From: Oxyura jamaicensis
Taxonomy: Eukaryota; Chordata; Aves; Anseriformes; Anatidae
Assembly (NCBI RefSeq): GCF_011077185.1
Contig: NC_048895.1
Span: 88,319,086-88,383,085, forward strand
Direction of reading: 5' to 3'
DNA length: 64,000 nucleotides
A program made the position numbers and the translations under genes. The notes beneath the pieces were generated by a model. The model saw nothing but the letters and a program-made list of their open reading frames with translations, did no database searches and was not told where the DNA came from. How positions within the stretch are numbered: the stretch's first letter is position 1; each line of letters starts with the position of its first letter. Positions 45,701 through 60,700 of this stretch are shown here, piece after piece.

Positions 45701-48700
45701 CTATACATAGGACTTGCAAGGAGCTTTGATAGTACTGGATCTCTTCTTTTTCCACTGGTGTATTTTGGAGACATACCAACAGAACTAGTTAAATTTCTAA
45801 AACCTTTGCTTCTGGACAGCTGTTTTTCTGCGCTCCACTAGTAGAGTGGATCCCACAAGACTTGTGCAGTTCTGGGATGTTTTGTCTGTACAGACAGGCT
45901 TGCACCTCTGGATCAAGTGCCTGTTTGGGCTGCAAACAATCATGTTACAGTCACGTTAAGCTTCCTTAATCCTATAGTTCCAATAAAAAAGGAATAGCTG
46001 GGTACAATTACCAATGTAGCTGTAGCAGCATCTTTGCTTCGGTTTTTGGAACAATTCCCCAGGAGTGCTGTGTAACTGGATTCTGAAAATTGTTAGCTTT
46101 TGCCTTTGCTGAATAATGGGTATCAATGCTGCTACATCTGGGATATAAATTTTAAAATGCGTGGATGGGTTTCCTGCAGTTCTGAGGTGAGATTTGAGAT
46201 AAATTTATTAATTTCTGTGATGAATTTTGGCTTCTTGATCAACGTGTGACTTTTAGATTGAAATTTCAGGAGGAAAGCAGTCTGTCCTTTGGTGTTATGT
46301 AAAAAGCTTCTGTGCTTAGGCTGAAAACTCAAGGCTGGCATACAGTTAGTGTTTAAGCTCCACTGGTGAGTGAAATATTAAGTAATTCAGTTTTTTTTTT
46401 TAATTGATACAGGGTACTGGTCTCTGAAGCTTACTGTTTATATAATTCAAGTCATGTGTTAACCTTCACTTTTTAGTTTGAATTTCTGAAAAAGAAGACA
46501 ATGGTTTAAACCGGTTAGACAACTAGTGGAAAAACAAGTCTATAGCCTACAATAGCAAAATAAACTCTTTGCCATTCTCATATCTAATTATTGCATCTAT
46601 AAATTTTAGTCTTGGTTATTCTATGATAAAAATGCTGCATGCGGTCAGGTGTCTTAAGAGATCCCATACTCAAAGTCTGTAGGAGTTAGCACAGCGTACT
46701 TGGTAGCTGCCCAAACAACTCGATGTTCTTCCTGGTCTGTAGTATTCTTGTTCCTGTATGCCTGCTCATTTCCAGTTTTGCTAGCATTCTGCAGCCAGTA
46801 AGGTCCTTAGAAGTAGCCTTTTTGTATTTTTATTTATATAATACTGATAGATATGAGGGTATAGATATCACTATATGCTTGTGTTCTTCAATGTGTGATT
46901 ATTTCAGTGTTGCTAAATAGAATAGGAACAGGAACTGAAGCATAGTACTGCAGAGCTTCTGAGAAGTCATGGGTTTTTATATACTATAAATATCTAGACC
47001 TATATGCTTGAAAAATAGCTTTGATACCTTAAAAGGCTATGTGTACAAAATTAGCTGCTCTTCCCAACAGAACAAATTCTACTCAAAAAACTTGCCTCTG
47101 TCCTCCGCATCAGGTTGCATCTAGAAAACTCTCATCTCTACTACAGAGCTTTTCTTTCTGGAAAGGTGTTCCCAGACTTCAGTGTGTGATGCCATTTCTG
47201 TGGCTGAAATCCAGTTAAGTCACTTTCAGCCTCAAGTGGTGTTTTGAGACTATCTTTAGCAATTCCCATTGTCAGACTTCATGATATAAAAGTGATGGTT
47301 TTTCTGACTGAGAGGTAGGTAATAACTTCAAAATGAGTACGTCGTTGACTTGATTACGTCTCTCCCAGATGGGTTTCAGCTTAAGTAGGCAAGCCTCTAC
47401 GACAGTTTAAGCTGCAACACGTCTGACTACTGGGCTGGGCAATTCATACAGCTAAGTTGCCTGTAAAATCTTTTTCTGATGTACTGTACTGCTTAAAAGC
47501 CTATCATATGTTTGGATTTTTAGGAAACTCATTCTGAGAACAGCTATGTCCCTGTAAAGACTTGGCCAATAAGCTTAATGTCAGCTATGTTACTCCAACA
47601 GTCCAGAAGGAAAAGGGCTAGAACTGAGAATAAGGATTTTTTTAACAAAACACTTTGAGTAACTGTTTAGATTAAGCTTCAGACTCAGTAGCTGTGTTGT
47701 CTGATATGTGTTAAATGAAAATTGGTTTCATAAAAGTGGATATTCAGATTGCCACTTAAATATCAAGTACAGAACAACAGGAAATACACTCAGCTGCTAA
47801 AAGAAATATACACTAACACTTGTATTTCAATTGTACATTAAAAATATAATACATTGTAACTAAGGATACTAATTCCGAAAAAAAAAAAAGAGCTTTAAAT
47901 TTTTAGCTAATGGCCAAAATGAATATAGGCAGTTGGGATGCTACTGCAGTGTCTGTCCCATTAAAGGCAGCATTTCTTAATGTTTAAGTTGAACTAACTC
48001 ATTTACACAAGTAAGTTCAACTTCACATCAACAAGCTGGGTGCCTAATGCTTTTCCCTAAGCATTTGATATACGAACGGTTTTCAGTTCTATAAAAATGC
48101 AATTGAATGAAATGTTCTTTTTATTTGGTGTTAAATGTTTTTATTCTGTTTTACTAGGACTGGGCTGATGCTAATGTTTCAAGACAGATTGAAGACACTG
48201 TACTTTATGGATACTATAGTAAGTATTTTTAACTTTTTTCCCTCCAGTTAATAGGACCTATCACTTTCATACCTTTACTTAAAGATATTAAGTGTACAGT
48301 TTTACTGTGTACAGTTTACTTTAAGATATTAAGTGTACTGGATTATTGCTATTTGCTTACATTAGTCCAGCACTTAGAGCCCTTCAGTGAAGTTCTTACA
48401 TTTGACAGCCCCTCTAAAAATGCAAATATAGTGAAGGCTAAACCAAGAAAAGGCTAATGGCTTCTGTCATGCAATCTGCTCTTAACGCGTATCCTGTATG
48501 TATTTAGAGGTTCACTTAGGGCAACTGATGGCTTTGATATAATTTTTTTTAGCACTCAGGATATGCGGTAGTGTGAAACTTGCCTACCGTGTGTACAGTC
48601 AGTGCATTTACGATCATAGCACTTGTTCAGGTTCAATAACTACCATATTCATGTCTGGTGAGGATCTGCTGAGGGAACTGGGGTTATGTAGCCTAGAGAA

Positions 48701-51700
48701 AAGGAGGCTCAGGGGAGACCTTGTTGCTCTCTACAACTGCCTCAAAGGAGGTTGTAGCGAGGTGTGGGTTGGCTTCCTCTCCCAAGCAACAAGCAATAGA
48801 ACAAGAGGAAATGGCCTCAAGTTGCACCAGTGGTTGTTTAGGTTGGATAATAGGAAAAAAAATCTTTACTGAAAGGGTTGTAAGGCATTGGAACTGGCTG
48901 CAAAGGCAAGTAGTTGAATCACCACCCCTGAAGGTATTTAAAAGATGTGTTAGGGACAAGATGTAGTGCTTAGGGACATGGTTTAGTGATAGACTTGGCA
49001 GTGCTAGGGTAATGATTGGACTCTGCTCTCAGAGGTCTCTTCCAACCTAAATGATTCTATATTTTTAAAAATATATATTTTATATCAGGAAAGAATCAAT
49101 TCCAAATAGTGAACACTTGTGAAGTTGCAGAATATGTATTGTCTGACAGAGAGTCTCACGAACCAGAATGTATAGTTTCATGCTGAGTGAAGCCTAAAAA
49201 CAGAACTGTTTGTTTGTTTTTTTTTTTAAAAAAAAAGCTGTGTAACTACAAATTTATCTTCTACAAAAATTATTTACTCAAGAATAGTGGAATGATGTCA
49301 CATATGCTTTCAGCTCTTTGTTAGGTTCTTCACTAATGATCTGAATGTTCTTCAACTTCTTCTCTGTGCCATCTGTGTAGATTCATTGAACTGATGAATT
49401 AATTCCCATAAAATAGTTTGGGCTAACTAACCATTGAATGTGGTCTGGAAGGCTGGAAAATTATGTTTTCAGACCACAAATGCCTTTTCTGAAATGAGAT
49501 CAAGTGTATAATCGATTCAGTCTGTTTACTTTTGGAAATAAATTGAATGGGTTGCTTTTGTTACCGAATAACTTGAGACTGCATCCAACTGAGCTTTGGC
49601 TGAAAAATGTTAAAATATGAACTCTTTATAAAAAGTTCACATATTTGAGTTTTAATTAAAATCAGCTAATTTTTTTAATAGACAGAGTTTGATTTTTATA
49701 GGCTGGAAAACCTTGAGATTATCTGTCTACTAGGATTTCAGCTAGTACTGTGCACCAGTACTCTATGTTGCTTCTGCAGCAGATACTTGTAGAGATACCT
49801 CTAGGTTAGGCTTTGCACTAAAAGTTGTCTTTACAGTTGCTTTTTAAACTTTTAAAAAAAGTTTAAAATTTAAAAACTTAAATATTTTTTAAAGAACTTT
49901 TTTTGTGTTTAAAGACATTAATTTTATGGACTGGCTTACAGATCAACTAAATCTACTTAAGAAGTTCATTTTCATTACTTCTGTGAAGAGAACTTACCTG
50001 TTTCTGCCGTGTATTTGAAACGCTGTTAAGACTCAAAACCCAGTTTAATATCTTCCAGATTTAGTTTCACTAGATTATTAGTGACTACCAGTTCTAGTAT
50101 GGTTTGCTTTTATCCACATTAAAATATAGAAAATCTTAAGGCGTTGCCAAACGTTTTCTAGTTCAGAAGTTTTGGGAGATGATCCTTCTTAAACTGCAGT
50201 GCAGTACCCGTAGATGTACAGTACCCAGTGTTTACTTGTAGTTCAGATGTGAGATTATAATTTTCAAAAGGTTTCTTTTATATTTGGGATTAGTCTAAAT
50301 AGCAAAGATAAAGGTCTCTTTAAAAGCAAGATATCTCCTGGTAAATCCTGAACTAACTTTTGGGATTGATTTCAAACTTAAACCTTAAGAATTTCCGAGT
50401 TTTTGATTTTGGTTTACCTGGGCAGGTCTGCTTGAAGTTCTGTAGGACTCATGTTTTATTTCATAGTATATCCTCCAGATGGTGGTAGAGATTTTTAAGG
50501 TGCTCCAAAATATTTTTCTTTTGTAACTTTTAGTTTGAGGAATTGATGCATTTTTATAACTAGAACTAAACTGAAGTGAACAGTAATAGTACCATTTTTC
50601 AGAAGCCAGCATCATTCCTGTATAAAAATGCAACTTGATAGTTCTGCTGTCTGTTCAGGTCTAGTTCCCCTGCTGCTGTTGCACAGCACAATGAAACGAG
50701 AGCTGAGAACAAATAAATTAAACAGCTCTTCTAGTCTTGTAATGCTATTCTGTTTTCTTCTACTCCTGTCTTCTAACAGCATGCGGTCTTGCCATGTTTT
50801 AAAATAAATGGTATGACCGGAGTGAAGTTGCTTTTTGTACCTAGTCCTGGTATTATGGATGTGCGTACCAGTACTCTCTTTCCAAAAAGTGCACTAACAG
50901 TTGCATAGGTCTCAATCTCTCCTGTAACTATATTGTGCTTGCAATTCACAGAATGGTAAGTTGATCAGTTTAGGTCACTGCCCTTTAGTGCAAGTCACTC
51001 GGAGGCTGTAGAATATTAAGGATTATTTTCCTGCCTGTATTGCAGTTTACTGAGAAAGCTGTCCATAAACTTAAAGAAAGAGGGGTAAAAAATAAAAATG
51101 GGTAGGCTCCACAAGCTGTCTTGTTTCATACCCAGCTGATAGATTGCTTGGCTTGGCTGTTGATAGAAAAGTGGAACTGCTGTGTACTTGTAGAAAGCAA
51201 AATACGGCAACTGAGAATGAAGCTTGAAATGCCGCTTTTTCAAAGTGGGATGTAATGTAAGTGCTTAGCATAGGAAAACGTTTTACCGATTACTTTGAAG
51301 CCCTAGCAGTGTCGTGTGTTAGTTAATTCTCAGTTAGTTAAATACTCAGCTTGCAAGTATTTGGTACTGGGTCTTCGACTGAAGGACTTGGACTTCTAGG
51401 AAGCAGTAGGTGGAATGAATGCAGCTACATGCCTTCTCCTATGGTCAGAAAATGAAAACATGCTAAATACTGTGCAAAGCTTGCACAGCTGTGCATGACA
51501 AATACTGTACATGACAAATGAAGTGACACTGACCAAAAAAACCACCGCCCTCCTACTAAGTATGGCTTTTGAGAACCATACTACGGTGTGCTAGAACATA
51601 AATTGGAGGTCTGTTATAGTATTGGCACTTTGCTAAAGTACTCTTAACTGACCTGCTTCAAACAAGTGTTGTATGATGAACACCTGGAATTCACTACTAG

Positions 51701-54700
51701 TTTGTATTCGTTAACTATCAGTGGGGAAAACAAGCTGACTGTCCTTGCTTTAAAAATTGTTTTACCAACCCTTTTGTTAGATGTGAGAAATATATTGGGG
51801 AAGAAACAGTTGTCTGTAGGTCTGCAAAAGTAGCTTGTAACTCAGATCTGCAGTGGAAGTGAGGAAGTATATAACAAAGCACTGTTTTAAGTGTTTCTGC
51901 AATGCATCAGTATATAATGCCATCTGGAAGAGCAGATGGCTTGCATGGTGGAAGAGACTTTTGATCATATAAGGTTCGTGAGCCTCTTGTAGTCTCCAAG
52001 GGATTTCAGGAACTGTAGTGATCTCAGATACCATGCATGAAACCTTCCCAAGCCTTTCAGGTATTCTAGTTCCTTATACCTAGCACATTTTGCTTTTCCT
52101 TGTTGTCTGCTGCGCTTCCTAATTGTCCTCACATACTTCTAGGAAAAAAAGAGTCAAAACACAATGAAAGGACCATTACAATAATTTACTTGAAGATTAC
52201 TGCCAAGCCTGGGTCTCACAGTTAAAGTGTCTTTGTACTGATGTGGCTCATTTTGACTTCATGTAAGAATTGTTCCGAGAAACCCCTTGAAACAAACCTT
52301 ACCACAGAATTCTTGCTGAAGAGTTCTTGGGCTTGTTCTGTGACAGTAATCATCATTATGCTGGCTGTACAATGAAGCCCTCTTACTGTGGTATTGCTTC
52401 AAGCTTCTGATACAAGCCAGAAAAAATGCTTTGAAATGGCAGTTGAACCTGTGAACAAGTGCAACGAGCAATCACTGAGTTATAACTGAAGTGCATGGAA
52501 GTGAAATTAGGAAAACTCAGTCAGTTATGCCACGAGGTCACAGGCAAGGGAGCTAGTGGTAAGGAAATATTTATCACTTGGCTGGCTGACTGCTTGCTGC
52601 TGCAAGACTTCTGACTTTGAAGGTTAACTTTCCAGGGAGCAAACAGCCCTTTTAGTGGGCAGAAAAACAGGCAATTAGATGCTTGCCTGTAATGCTTTCG
52701 AGCTGATGAAAGGTGTTCCTATTGACAATTGGGAACAACAAAATTCACAACTCAGATCAGTTTGCTCCCTCGAGTTGATAGGAACACTGCCAAATCTTTT
52801 AAAATTTTCTTTGTGATATAACAGAAAGAAAAGCCATTTTACTCTATTAGCTGTATTGCAAGTTTTCTTTTAGGAGAAAGAGGAAATCAGGAAGCTTTCT
52901 TCATGTGCCTCTCAGGTGTTTCTCATAGGAGGCTTTAAGACTTTACCTGATGAGTGAATGAAAAGGTCTTAATTAAAATGACTGTGTGTGGGAAATGCGA
53001 AGACAAAACTGCTTTTAAATTCACATGGTATGGTCCTGTGAAGTTACCATGGTAACATGGCTTTTCAACCACTTAAATCTGCTCTGGGCAAATTGCAGAG
53101 CTGTTGCAACAGGGAGGGTAAGTTGGCAGTTGGTGGGTGCTTGTGCTGTGCTAACCCAAGCTTAGGCATTAGTAGAAATTCACTTTGACTTACAGAAGTA
53201 CCGACGTTGGAAAGAGGCCACTGCTCACAGCAGTTTGCTCGCACCAGTCTCCAGCTGGATGCTGAGTATCTCCAAGGCTGGAGGCTATACTACATCTTTG
53301 AGTAGTCTGTGTCAGTATCTGGCCACAGACAGACTAATTAATTTGGCTTAAATGAACATTTCTATATTTCAGTTTGTACTCATCTTCCTTTTATCCTTCA
53401 CCTGTGTACCACGTAATCGGATATTTATACACATCAGTAAGATTCACTCCTAAGCCTTCTTTTCTCCAGGCTAAACAGTCCCAGCTCTCACAGGTGCTCC
53501 ATGCCATTTTGCTCTTTGTTAAGCTCTCTGTTTTATGTGTGTCTCTTAACACTGGGAGCCCAGAATTGGATGCGGGTCTCCAGACCTGCAGTGCTGGTAG
53601 GGCCACACTGAGTCAAGGGGAGCAACTATCTTCCTTCCCCTGGTGGTGACACGCTTCATGAGGCAGCCTAAGATACTGTTGGCCTTCTTTTGTTTGCTGT
53701 GAGGAAACTGCTAGATTTGTCTCTTCTGCCAGTGTGCTGAGCTAAGGTGACCCAGGACAGTGCCTTAACACACTGGAAGTGGTGGAAAGAAGTGTTAACG
53801 TGACAGGTGGATGGAGGAGAGAGGGATGTGGGACCCCTCCTTGGATCAGATACAGCTTGCCACTCAATGTTCACTGAAGAAACCTTTCAGCATATATCAG
53901 TCGAATATGATCAAGTAAATACTCATGATTCTGTTTTTTTTGTTTCTGGTGTGTGACGCTGACGTGTTTCATTGTCTGCCTCTCAAATGTTTGTCTATAA
54001 AGTTATATCAAAAGAGTATTTTTAGCTATACTTACGCAGTACATATTTAAGCCATCTATTTCATCTAGCTTGGAAACAGGATCTATCCCCATAGTACAGC
54101 TTTTGCCCATGTCTTAAATGAGTCAGTAATATATTTGGCATGTGCATTGTGGACTGGAGGAGACTTGCATCTAGAAGCAACTCCTGCATGTAAGGGTATA
54201 CTTCACATTCTGAGTTTCTCTCTATGGATTTAGTTTATCTAAAGACCAGCAAAACTTCTGTAAAGAAAAATCTAAACTAACCATATTTCTTTGAGGGAGA
54301 AAAGTGAAAACTCTTCCACAGAAATAAAAGAAATTACCAGAGAAGCTGTGGATGCCCCACCCCTGGAGGTGTTCAAGGCCAGGCTGGATGGGGCTTTGAG
54401 AAACCTGGTCTGGTGGGAGGTGTCCCTGCCTATGGCAGGGGGTGGAATTAAATGGTCTTTAGATCTTTTCCAACCCAAACCATTCTGTTATTTGCTAAGA
54501 GCAGATGACAATTTTCAACATCTGGTTATACTTCCTACTTCTCCCAGTATAACTGTAGTTGCTTGTCAGTACCAGTCTTGCTGCTAGCTTGTCTTTAATG
54601 TCATTTGCCTGCCTGAAAAGGACTAGTTCTGACTAACTCCAGTTATGGCTGTTTAGGGAGCCAAAAGGAATGAAACTGCAGAAAGTGACCAGGCTTGTGT

Positions 54701-57700
54701 GACTTCTCTAAATACCTCCTCCTATTGCCACCGTTGGGAAGAGAGTACTGGGTTTGATAAACTATCAGTCTGACCAGATCTTTGTATTCTGTACTTGCTG
54801 TTTCAGGATTTTTTTTCCTCAAATTTGTATTGAGAATTGGAGAAAATGGGTATCTATTTCTGCAAGCTTTTGCTCATTAGATTCTTTGCCTAGTTTAATA
54901 GTCAGAACCCTCTTCTTTGGAATGTGTAAGGCTTCTGCTGATGGAGCTTTATGTGAAGAGCATTGATTAATACAATCTGGAATAAAACTAACCCATTGGA
55001 ATCAGTCTTTCCCCACCTTTCTACAGATAGCGTAGGACCAACTAGGTAGGTATTTCTTGTTAGTATTAGTAAGTTAGTATTAGCAGGCTTATCCAAAAAT
55101 AACTCTTACTGTATTGTGCTGATATGATTATAAATATATATTTGGTCAGATGTGGTTTGGCTTTTCCTAATAAAGACCAGGAGCTACCTCTTGCTCCCTC
55201 TTCAAGAAATTAAGTGGCATTTTTAATATTTTGCTGACTTTACTTTCCTTTGGGGTTGTTCATAGCTGCTCAGGCAGTTCTGAGGAACAATTCCACTGCT
55301 TCCAGTTAAGGTTTCAATGAACTAAAGCCTTTTGGTCTGCTTAGTTGATAGAAGGGTATACAAAAGGAGATGGATATTACTTTCTCTCGAATTAGTTGAG
55401 AGTCGGCTTGGTATAAGAGGGCTTAGTGGGACCTTTAAAAGGTTTTATCCTTCATTATGCCCAGCTTTACTCCATTTCCAGAGGATTCAAAGCTCTGCTA
55501 CTTTGGGTTGCACAAAAGCAAGGCTAAATGCTTCTCTGTTGTTCTCCTGCTGGCATGACACTAAGCCAGTATGATTTTTTTTTTTTAAATCTGATAAATT
55601 CCTGGCTACAATAATAAAATGAGAGCATCGCTGAGAACTTTGATTGGATTAACTATGACTTCAAGGAAAGTACAGTTATTTAACCTTCTGGTAAGGCTAA
55701 TCTGGGTAGGAATTTGTTTTGCTTACACTGGCAAAGAAGTTTGTAGATGTGAACTTCAGAGATATGAAACTTTGGATGTCAGGTTATCAGGAGCTTGATA
55801 CAATATTGTATATTCAGGAGTTTTATACAATATTCTATTTAGAGCTGTGTAGACTTGGATCTAAATTCGATTTAAGTATTCTGGAATGCAAACATTATCT
55901 TAAACCTCTTGTATGGTTTTCATGTGAGCCATTGGATGTAGAAAAGGAAATTAGTTTGAATTGGGATAGAATTATTAGCAGCAATACCTATTTCTTAACA
56001 GAATTCGTACTAAATGAAACTACCCTGATTTCATGTCTCACACTTGTTTTTTTGTATGGGCATGAACTCCTTCATGAACTCTTTACATCTTGCAATATAT
56101 TACTCTGAATGGTGGGTTTGTGGAACTATTATGGGCGTGTTTTGGGCTTCTTTTTTTTTACAGTAAAAGTTGGATCTATATAAAAACACTTAAAGCAGCT
56201 GCATTTATTTAGTGCACAAACTTAAGTATTTATATGGTCATGGTAATGAACTGTTATAACTTCAGTAAAACGTTTCATTTGTGGAAATACCTCTGTCTTG
56301 AGCTTTATTGTAATAGCTTAAGCCTGTTAATTTCATTGCATGAGTTGAGAGGCACCACTTACAGTCTGGAAGCTTGGAATAGATGACTGCTGGAAAAAAT
56401 CTTCTTATTGTCTTTTTGGCAACTAACTTACCAAACTCTTGTAACAGTCCTTTAAAAGCTGAATGCGATGGTGTTAATAGCAATACGTGGCAATAGTTTT
56501 TGGAAGTGTTTCTTGTACTGAGTTGCAAATGTTGCTTAGCTGCCTTATTGTGTGCTGCTCAGATGTTTGTGATACCGGTGGCTTTTTGCAACCTCTATAA
56601 AGGCTGGACAAGCTATACAGCAATTCAACATCATCAAGCAATCCAATTAAATAAGACAGTTAAACAAGAATAGTACGGTAGTAGATCAGAAATGCTTAGA
56701 GAACTGGATATTAGTAGGAAGAATTAAGAGAAATCGCCAGAAACATTTTTATGCTATAAAAGCATACTACATATTTAGTTTTCAGAAAGAAAATAATTTA
56801 GAAAACAAATTCAAGATAGAGATTGAGCTATGTATTTGGTAACCGAACGCGAGCAGCTCAAATTCCAAAAGGTCTCTAAGCTTAGCATCAGAATCCTGAT
56901 GCTAAAAATGTTGTTTTTAAAAAATGAATTAAGATACCGCAGTAACAGTGTTTTTAGGTAGTACCAGTGTTCAGTGTAGTGGTATGTGGTATCTTTATTT
57001 CACTTGGATCATAGATAATTTTTGAGGTTTGAGTCTTCCTCTGTTGCCTTGGAGGATGCATGGATTGGTCCTGTTATTTGGTGAGTTGTGGCAATACCCC
57101 ATACGAGTAAAGTATGCTGAAGCAGGTTTACAGGACTTAAACTTGGAAGCAGGGTGTTTTCTGTGCTTGCAGTGACCTCTATGGGTTGATTATTCAGATC
57201 TTTAATGATTGTAATTTGCATAACCAACTTTCACAGTGCAGTTTACATCTAGCACTTGCCTAAAAGAAGGCAGATCATGGATTTGAGAGATTTGATTCCT
57301 CGAAACACAGTATTGAAGCAGTTTACTTGCTGTTCTAGAGTGTCTAAGAGTGCTTTAAGATTGTTTCAAATTGGAACTAGAACTTAATTTTATTCCTGTT
57401 GAATGCGAGACAGTTCACAAACAAATCAAGAACTATTTGTTACTTTGAAATGTTTTTCCAAAGAATGACTTCTCTTAAAGTTCTCATATGTAGGTAGTAG
57501 GTCTCGATACTTTATTTGACTTTTACATCTTCATCAGCTAAAATGCTTTTTAAAAGTGCTTTTGTGGAAACAGCTGGGTACTCTGAATATACTATCCAAG
57601 ATAAGAAGCAACAAAACTAAGTGAAGAGTAGTGTTATATTATATTCTGTTCTCCGTGCCCAGTGTGCTAATCCTGTATGTCAGCTGCGTGCAGACGATTC

Positions 57701-60700
57701 CCTCCTTTAGTCTTTCTATAATTGCTGAATTGAAGATTGATCTGAAATCCGTAGTCCGACCAGGTTAATTCCAAAGGACTTTTAGAATGGACAAAACAGC
57801 AATAATTTACAGGCTGGAGGTTAAATTTATTAACTTTTCAATGCTTGAAATTGAAATCTAGAATGAGAAGAAACTAGTCTTTGATTTTTTTTTTTCCTTT
57901 GAATTACTGTGTAGTAAATGAAGTGCCAATATAACTTTTCACTTGATTAATCTTTTTCCTAGCCTTGTACTCCATCATATTGTTCTGCGTTTTTCTGTGG
58001 ATACCCTTTGTCTATTTCTATTATGAGGAGAAGGAAGAAGATGATGGCAACACATGCTCAGTAAGTGCACCATAACAAAGGGAGTTAAAAGTTCTTACAT
58101 GAGATTTTTCTTAGAATTCCTGGAAATATATATGAACAAGCTCTGAAGCAGAAGACAGGAGGATTATACTGATTCTGAGGTAGAAACTAAATCTGACTAT
58201 CTTGTGCTTTCATTTTCTGAAAGTAGGCGGTAGTAATTTATGTGAAGCTAGCACTTGATGACTTCAGTAATACACTGAAGATTTTTGATATGCATGATGT
58301 TCCAAGGAGCACAAATGCATGCCAGTAAGCTGCGAGCTTCTCAAAGGAAGCTTCTCAAATTAAGAACCTTTTTCTTAAAGAGTCTTGTAATCCTTAATTG
58401 CAGTCCCTTTCAACCCTATTCAGTTGTAATATTAAAAAGGGGGATAAAAACTTATAATTTTAGCCATAATAAGCAATAATATAAAGTATTGGTAGTAAGA
58501 ATTTTCTCTGAGTGTTTTTGCACTGAACAAGTGCACCCTGGCTTCTGGCCACAGCTGCCCAAGTGCATAGCTTAATGGAAGCGTAATTCACTATCATTGT
58601 TCATAGTCCTCAAGCTATGAGACTCCTCAAGAGTGTATACTAGACTGGGACCTAAAACTACTCTTGCTTATTTTGGAGGTTGTCTTGAAAATCGATTGTG
58701 TTGAGTATGCTTTGTAATAACCTGTTGGATAAATCCCTTTGGATTTATGTTAATATTATAATTTTCTTTTTAATATACAGCAGGTTAAAACTGCACTCAA
58801 ATATACTCTGGGATTCCTCACAATTTGTGCAGTTCTTCTCTTAATTGGGTAAGTATTTGTATTGAATATTAAAGAAGGATATACTAAATAGAACCCTAAA
58901 TAGAACGTTGTTCTGTGCAAGCTTAAAAAGTTACATTATGCTGTGCTCAACCAATCTAACCAAAGCAATATCTAGCTTACCTCTATTAAGGCTTAAATAT
59001 CCTGGGTATTGCACACCTGAAAAGGAAGAGTTTAACTAGAAACTAAGCTGATATTTTCCTTAATTACAGAGGTACTTCTGCTTCCAAGTTCTGACTTTTT
59101 GTGCGGTGTGAATATCCATCAAGGAATTGATGGCTGCAACTTTTATTTACAACTGTATTGATACCTGAAGTACAAGAGGGTGTAAAAGACTCGTGCTTTT
59201 CCTGCTTGCTTTCTCTATGACCAAATGCTTTTGTGGACATCCAAAATCAGTTATTTGGAATGTGAGTAGGTGTGATGTTTTTAGTACTACCCCCAGATGG
59301 AAATCTTCTGTGGAAAAACATGAATATAGTGTGGGGTTGTACTTTACAAAGTTGTGCCTTGTATGAAAAACACCTTACTAGAATTTGTTTAATATGCAGA
59401 TATTACTGAAGTGACTAACTTTGTTTGTAACACGTACTATTATTCTGAAACTCCAGTATTACAAAATCAATTTAAGATCACCGTTAAACATGGCATGCAC
59501 AGCAATATTTAATGCTTCTAATGTATGCTGTGCCATATGTGTTTTGACTGGAGCAATAAAGCTGGTAAAATTTACAAAATGTGTGTTAAAATGATACATA
59601 ATGAAGTTCTAGAATGTGAAGTAGAAACTAGCAAAATTAATGCTTCTCATTGTATACTGCCTTATTGTTTTATAGTATTGTTTCTAGTTTGGAGAAACAC
59701 TTCAAGGTAGGATTCTAAGAATTTTAGTGTCTTTCCAATTAAAATTCTGCTGAGGAAAATGTGGACTTCAGTCTGCAGCAATAGTGGATGTTTTCTGAAT
59801 GTTTCTTTACACATTGTTACGGAGGAGTCGGTCCATTGTCTGCACAGCAAAGGCAAAGAGCAGTATCAGAAGTCCTACTGCCATAGGAAAGAGCTAAAAG
59901 AGTGTTGGAGCTCAAGTCTCAACATGAGGGGGTTAATTGAATTTGGGACTGAAGACAGTTTGGCAATACTATCTATACTTGGCAGTAGGAGGAGATTTTA
60001 TTTTTTTTCCATTGGTTGTGAGAGGTAAACACATGATCAGGATCAGACCAACATTAAACCAGACTGGAACCCTGTGCATTGGGTTTATCTTTAGGAGGCT
60101 AGACTTAGTGGACTAGGATAGACTCATGCACGGAGGTTACAATAGCAAGAGGGGCTGTAATGTATCCTGTGAACTTCCTAGTGACATTGGCTTATAGTTT
60201 GTCTTGCTCTTGTGTTCATATGGTTACTGTATGGTACCATCTTGGTTTAGTAAGTTGTCTGTATAACTATCAGACCTGTAAGTAGCTTGGCTCCCTTAAA
60301 GATAGGGGCAGATAGGGGTAAAGACTTATTTGGGAAACCTTTCCTCTGCACAGTTCCTCAAAGAAACTATAAAATCTGGCTAAGCTGGAAGTCTAAAATT
60401 TTATCTTACTCTTATCTGAATACTTACCTTGTTCCATTAGATATCAATATAACTGTTTTGGGAAATGTAATCTTTTTTCTTGGCCAGTTAATCTTGTGGT
60501 TTTATTCTAAGTATTAAAAGTAAAGAATAGACAAACTTACACCGGGATGCTCAAAACTAAAATTACTTGTAATGCTGTTCCTTTCTTAAAATTTGCTTTA
60601 TTGAATTAGTTTATTATTTATCCCTAAATGTCATGTGTTGGAGGCAAGGAGCTTGAGGTACTACAATCTATATTAAGGCACCTCTATATGGCAGCCTATT

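Larger units (their letters stand above)
40508..48157 (+). other. LMBRD1: LMBRD1 intron 2
   Basis: A 7.65-kb intron. It holds a palindrome/hairpin block (41045-41108), an antisense solo LTR (42650-43225) and an old CR1 tail fragment (43828-43880). No other coding exon is seen. Confidence 0.92.
48219..57962 (+). other. LMBRD1: LMBRD1 intron 3
   Basis: A 9.7-kb intron with three CR1 fragments (48655, 53365, 54330), a direct repeat next to the exon 3 donor, and a perfect hairpin at 56882. A 129-codon open frame at 55719-56108 has no recognisable domain. Confidence 0.92.

Noticed and set aside
48573..48966. Two plus-strand open frames (99 and 81 codons)
   Set aside because: Both fall mainly in a CR1 fragment.
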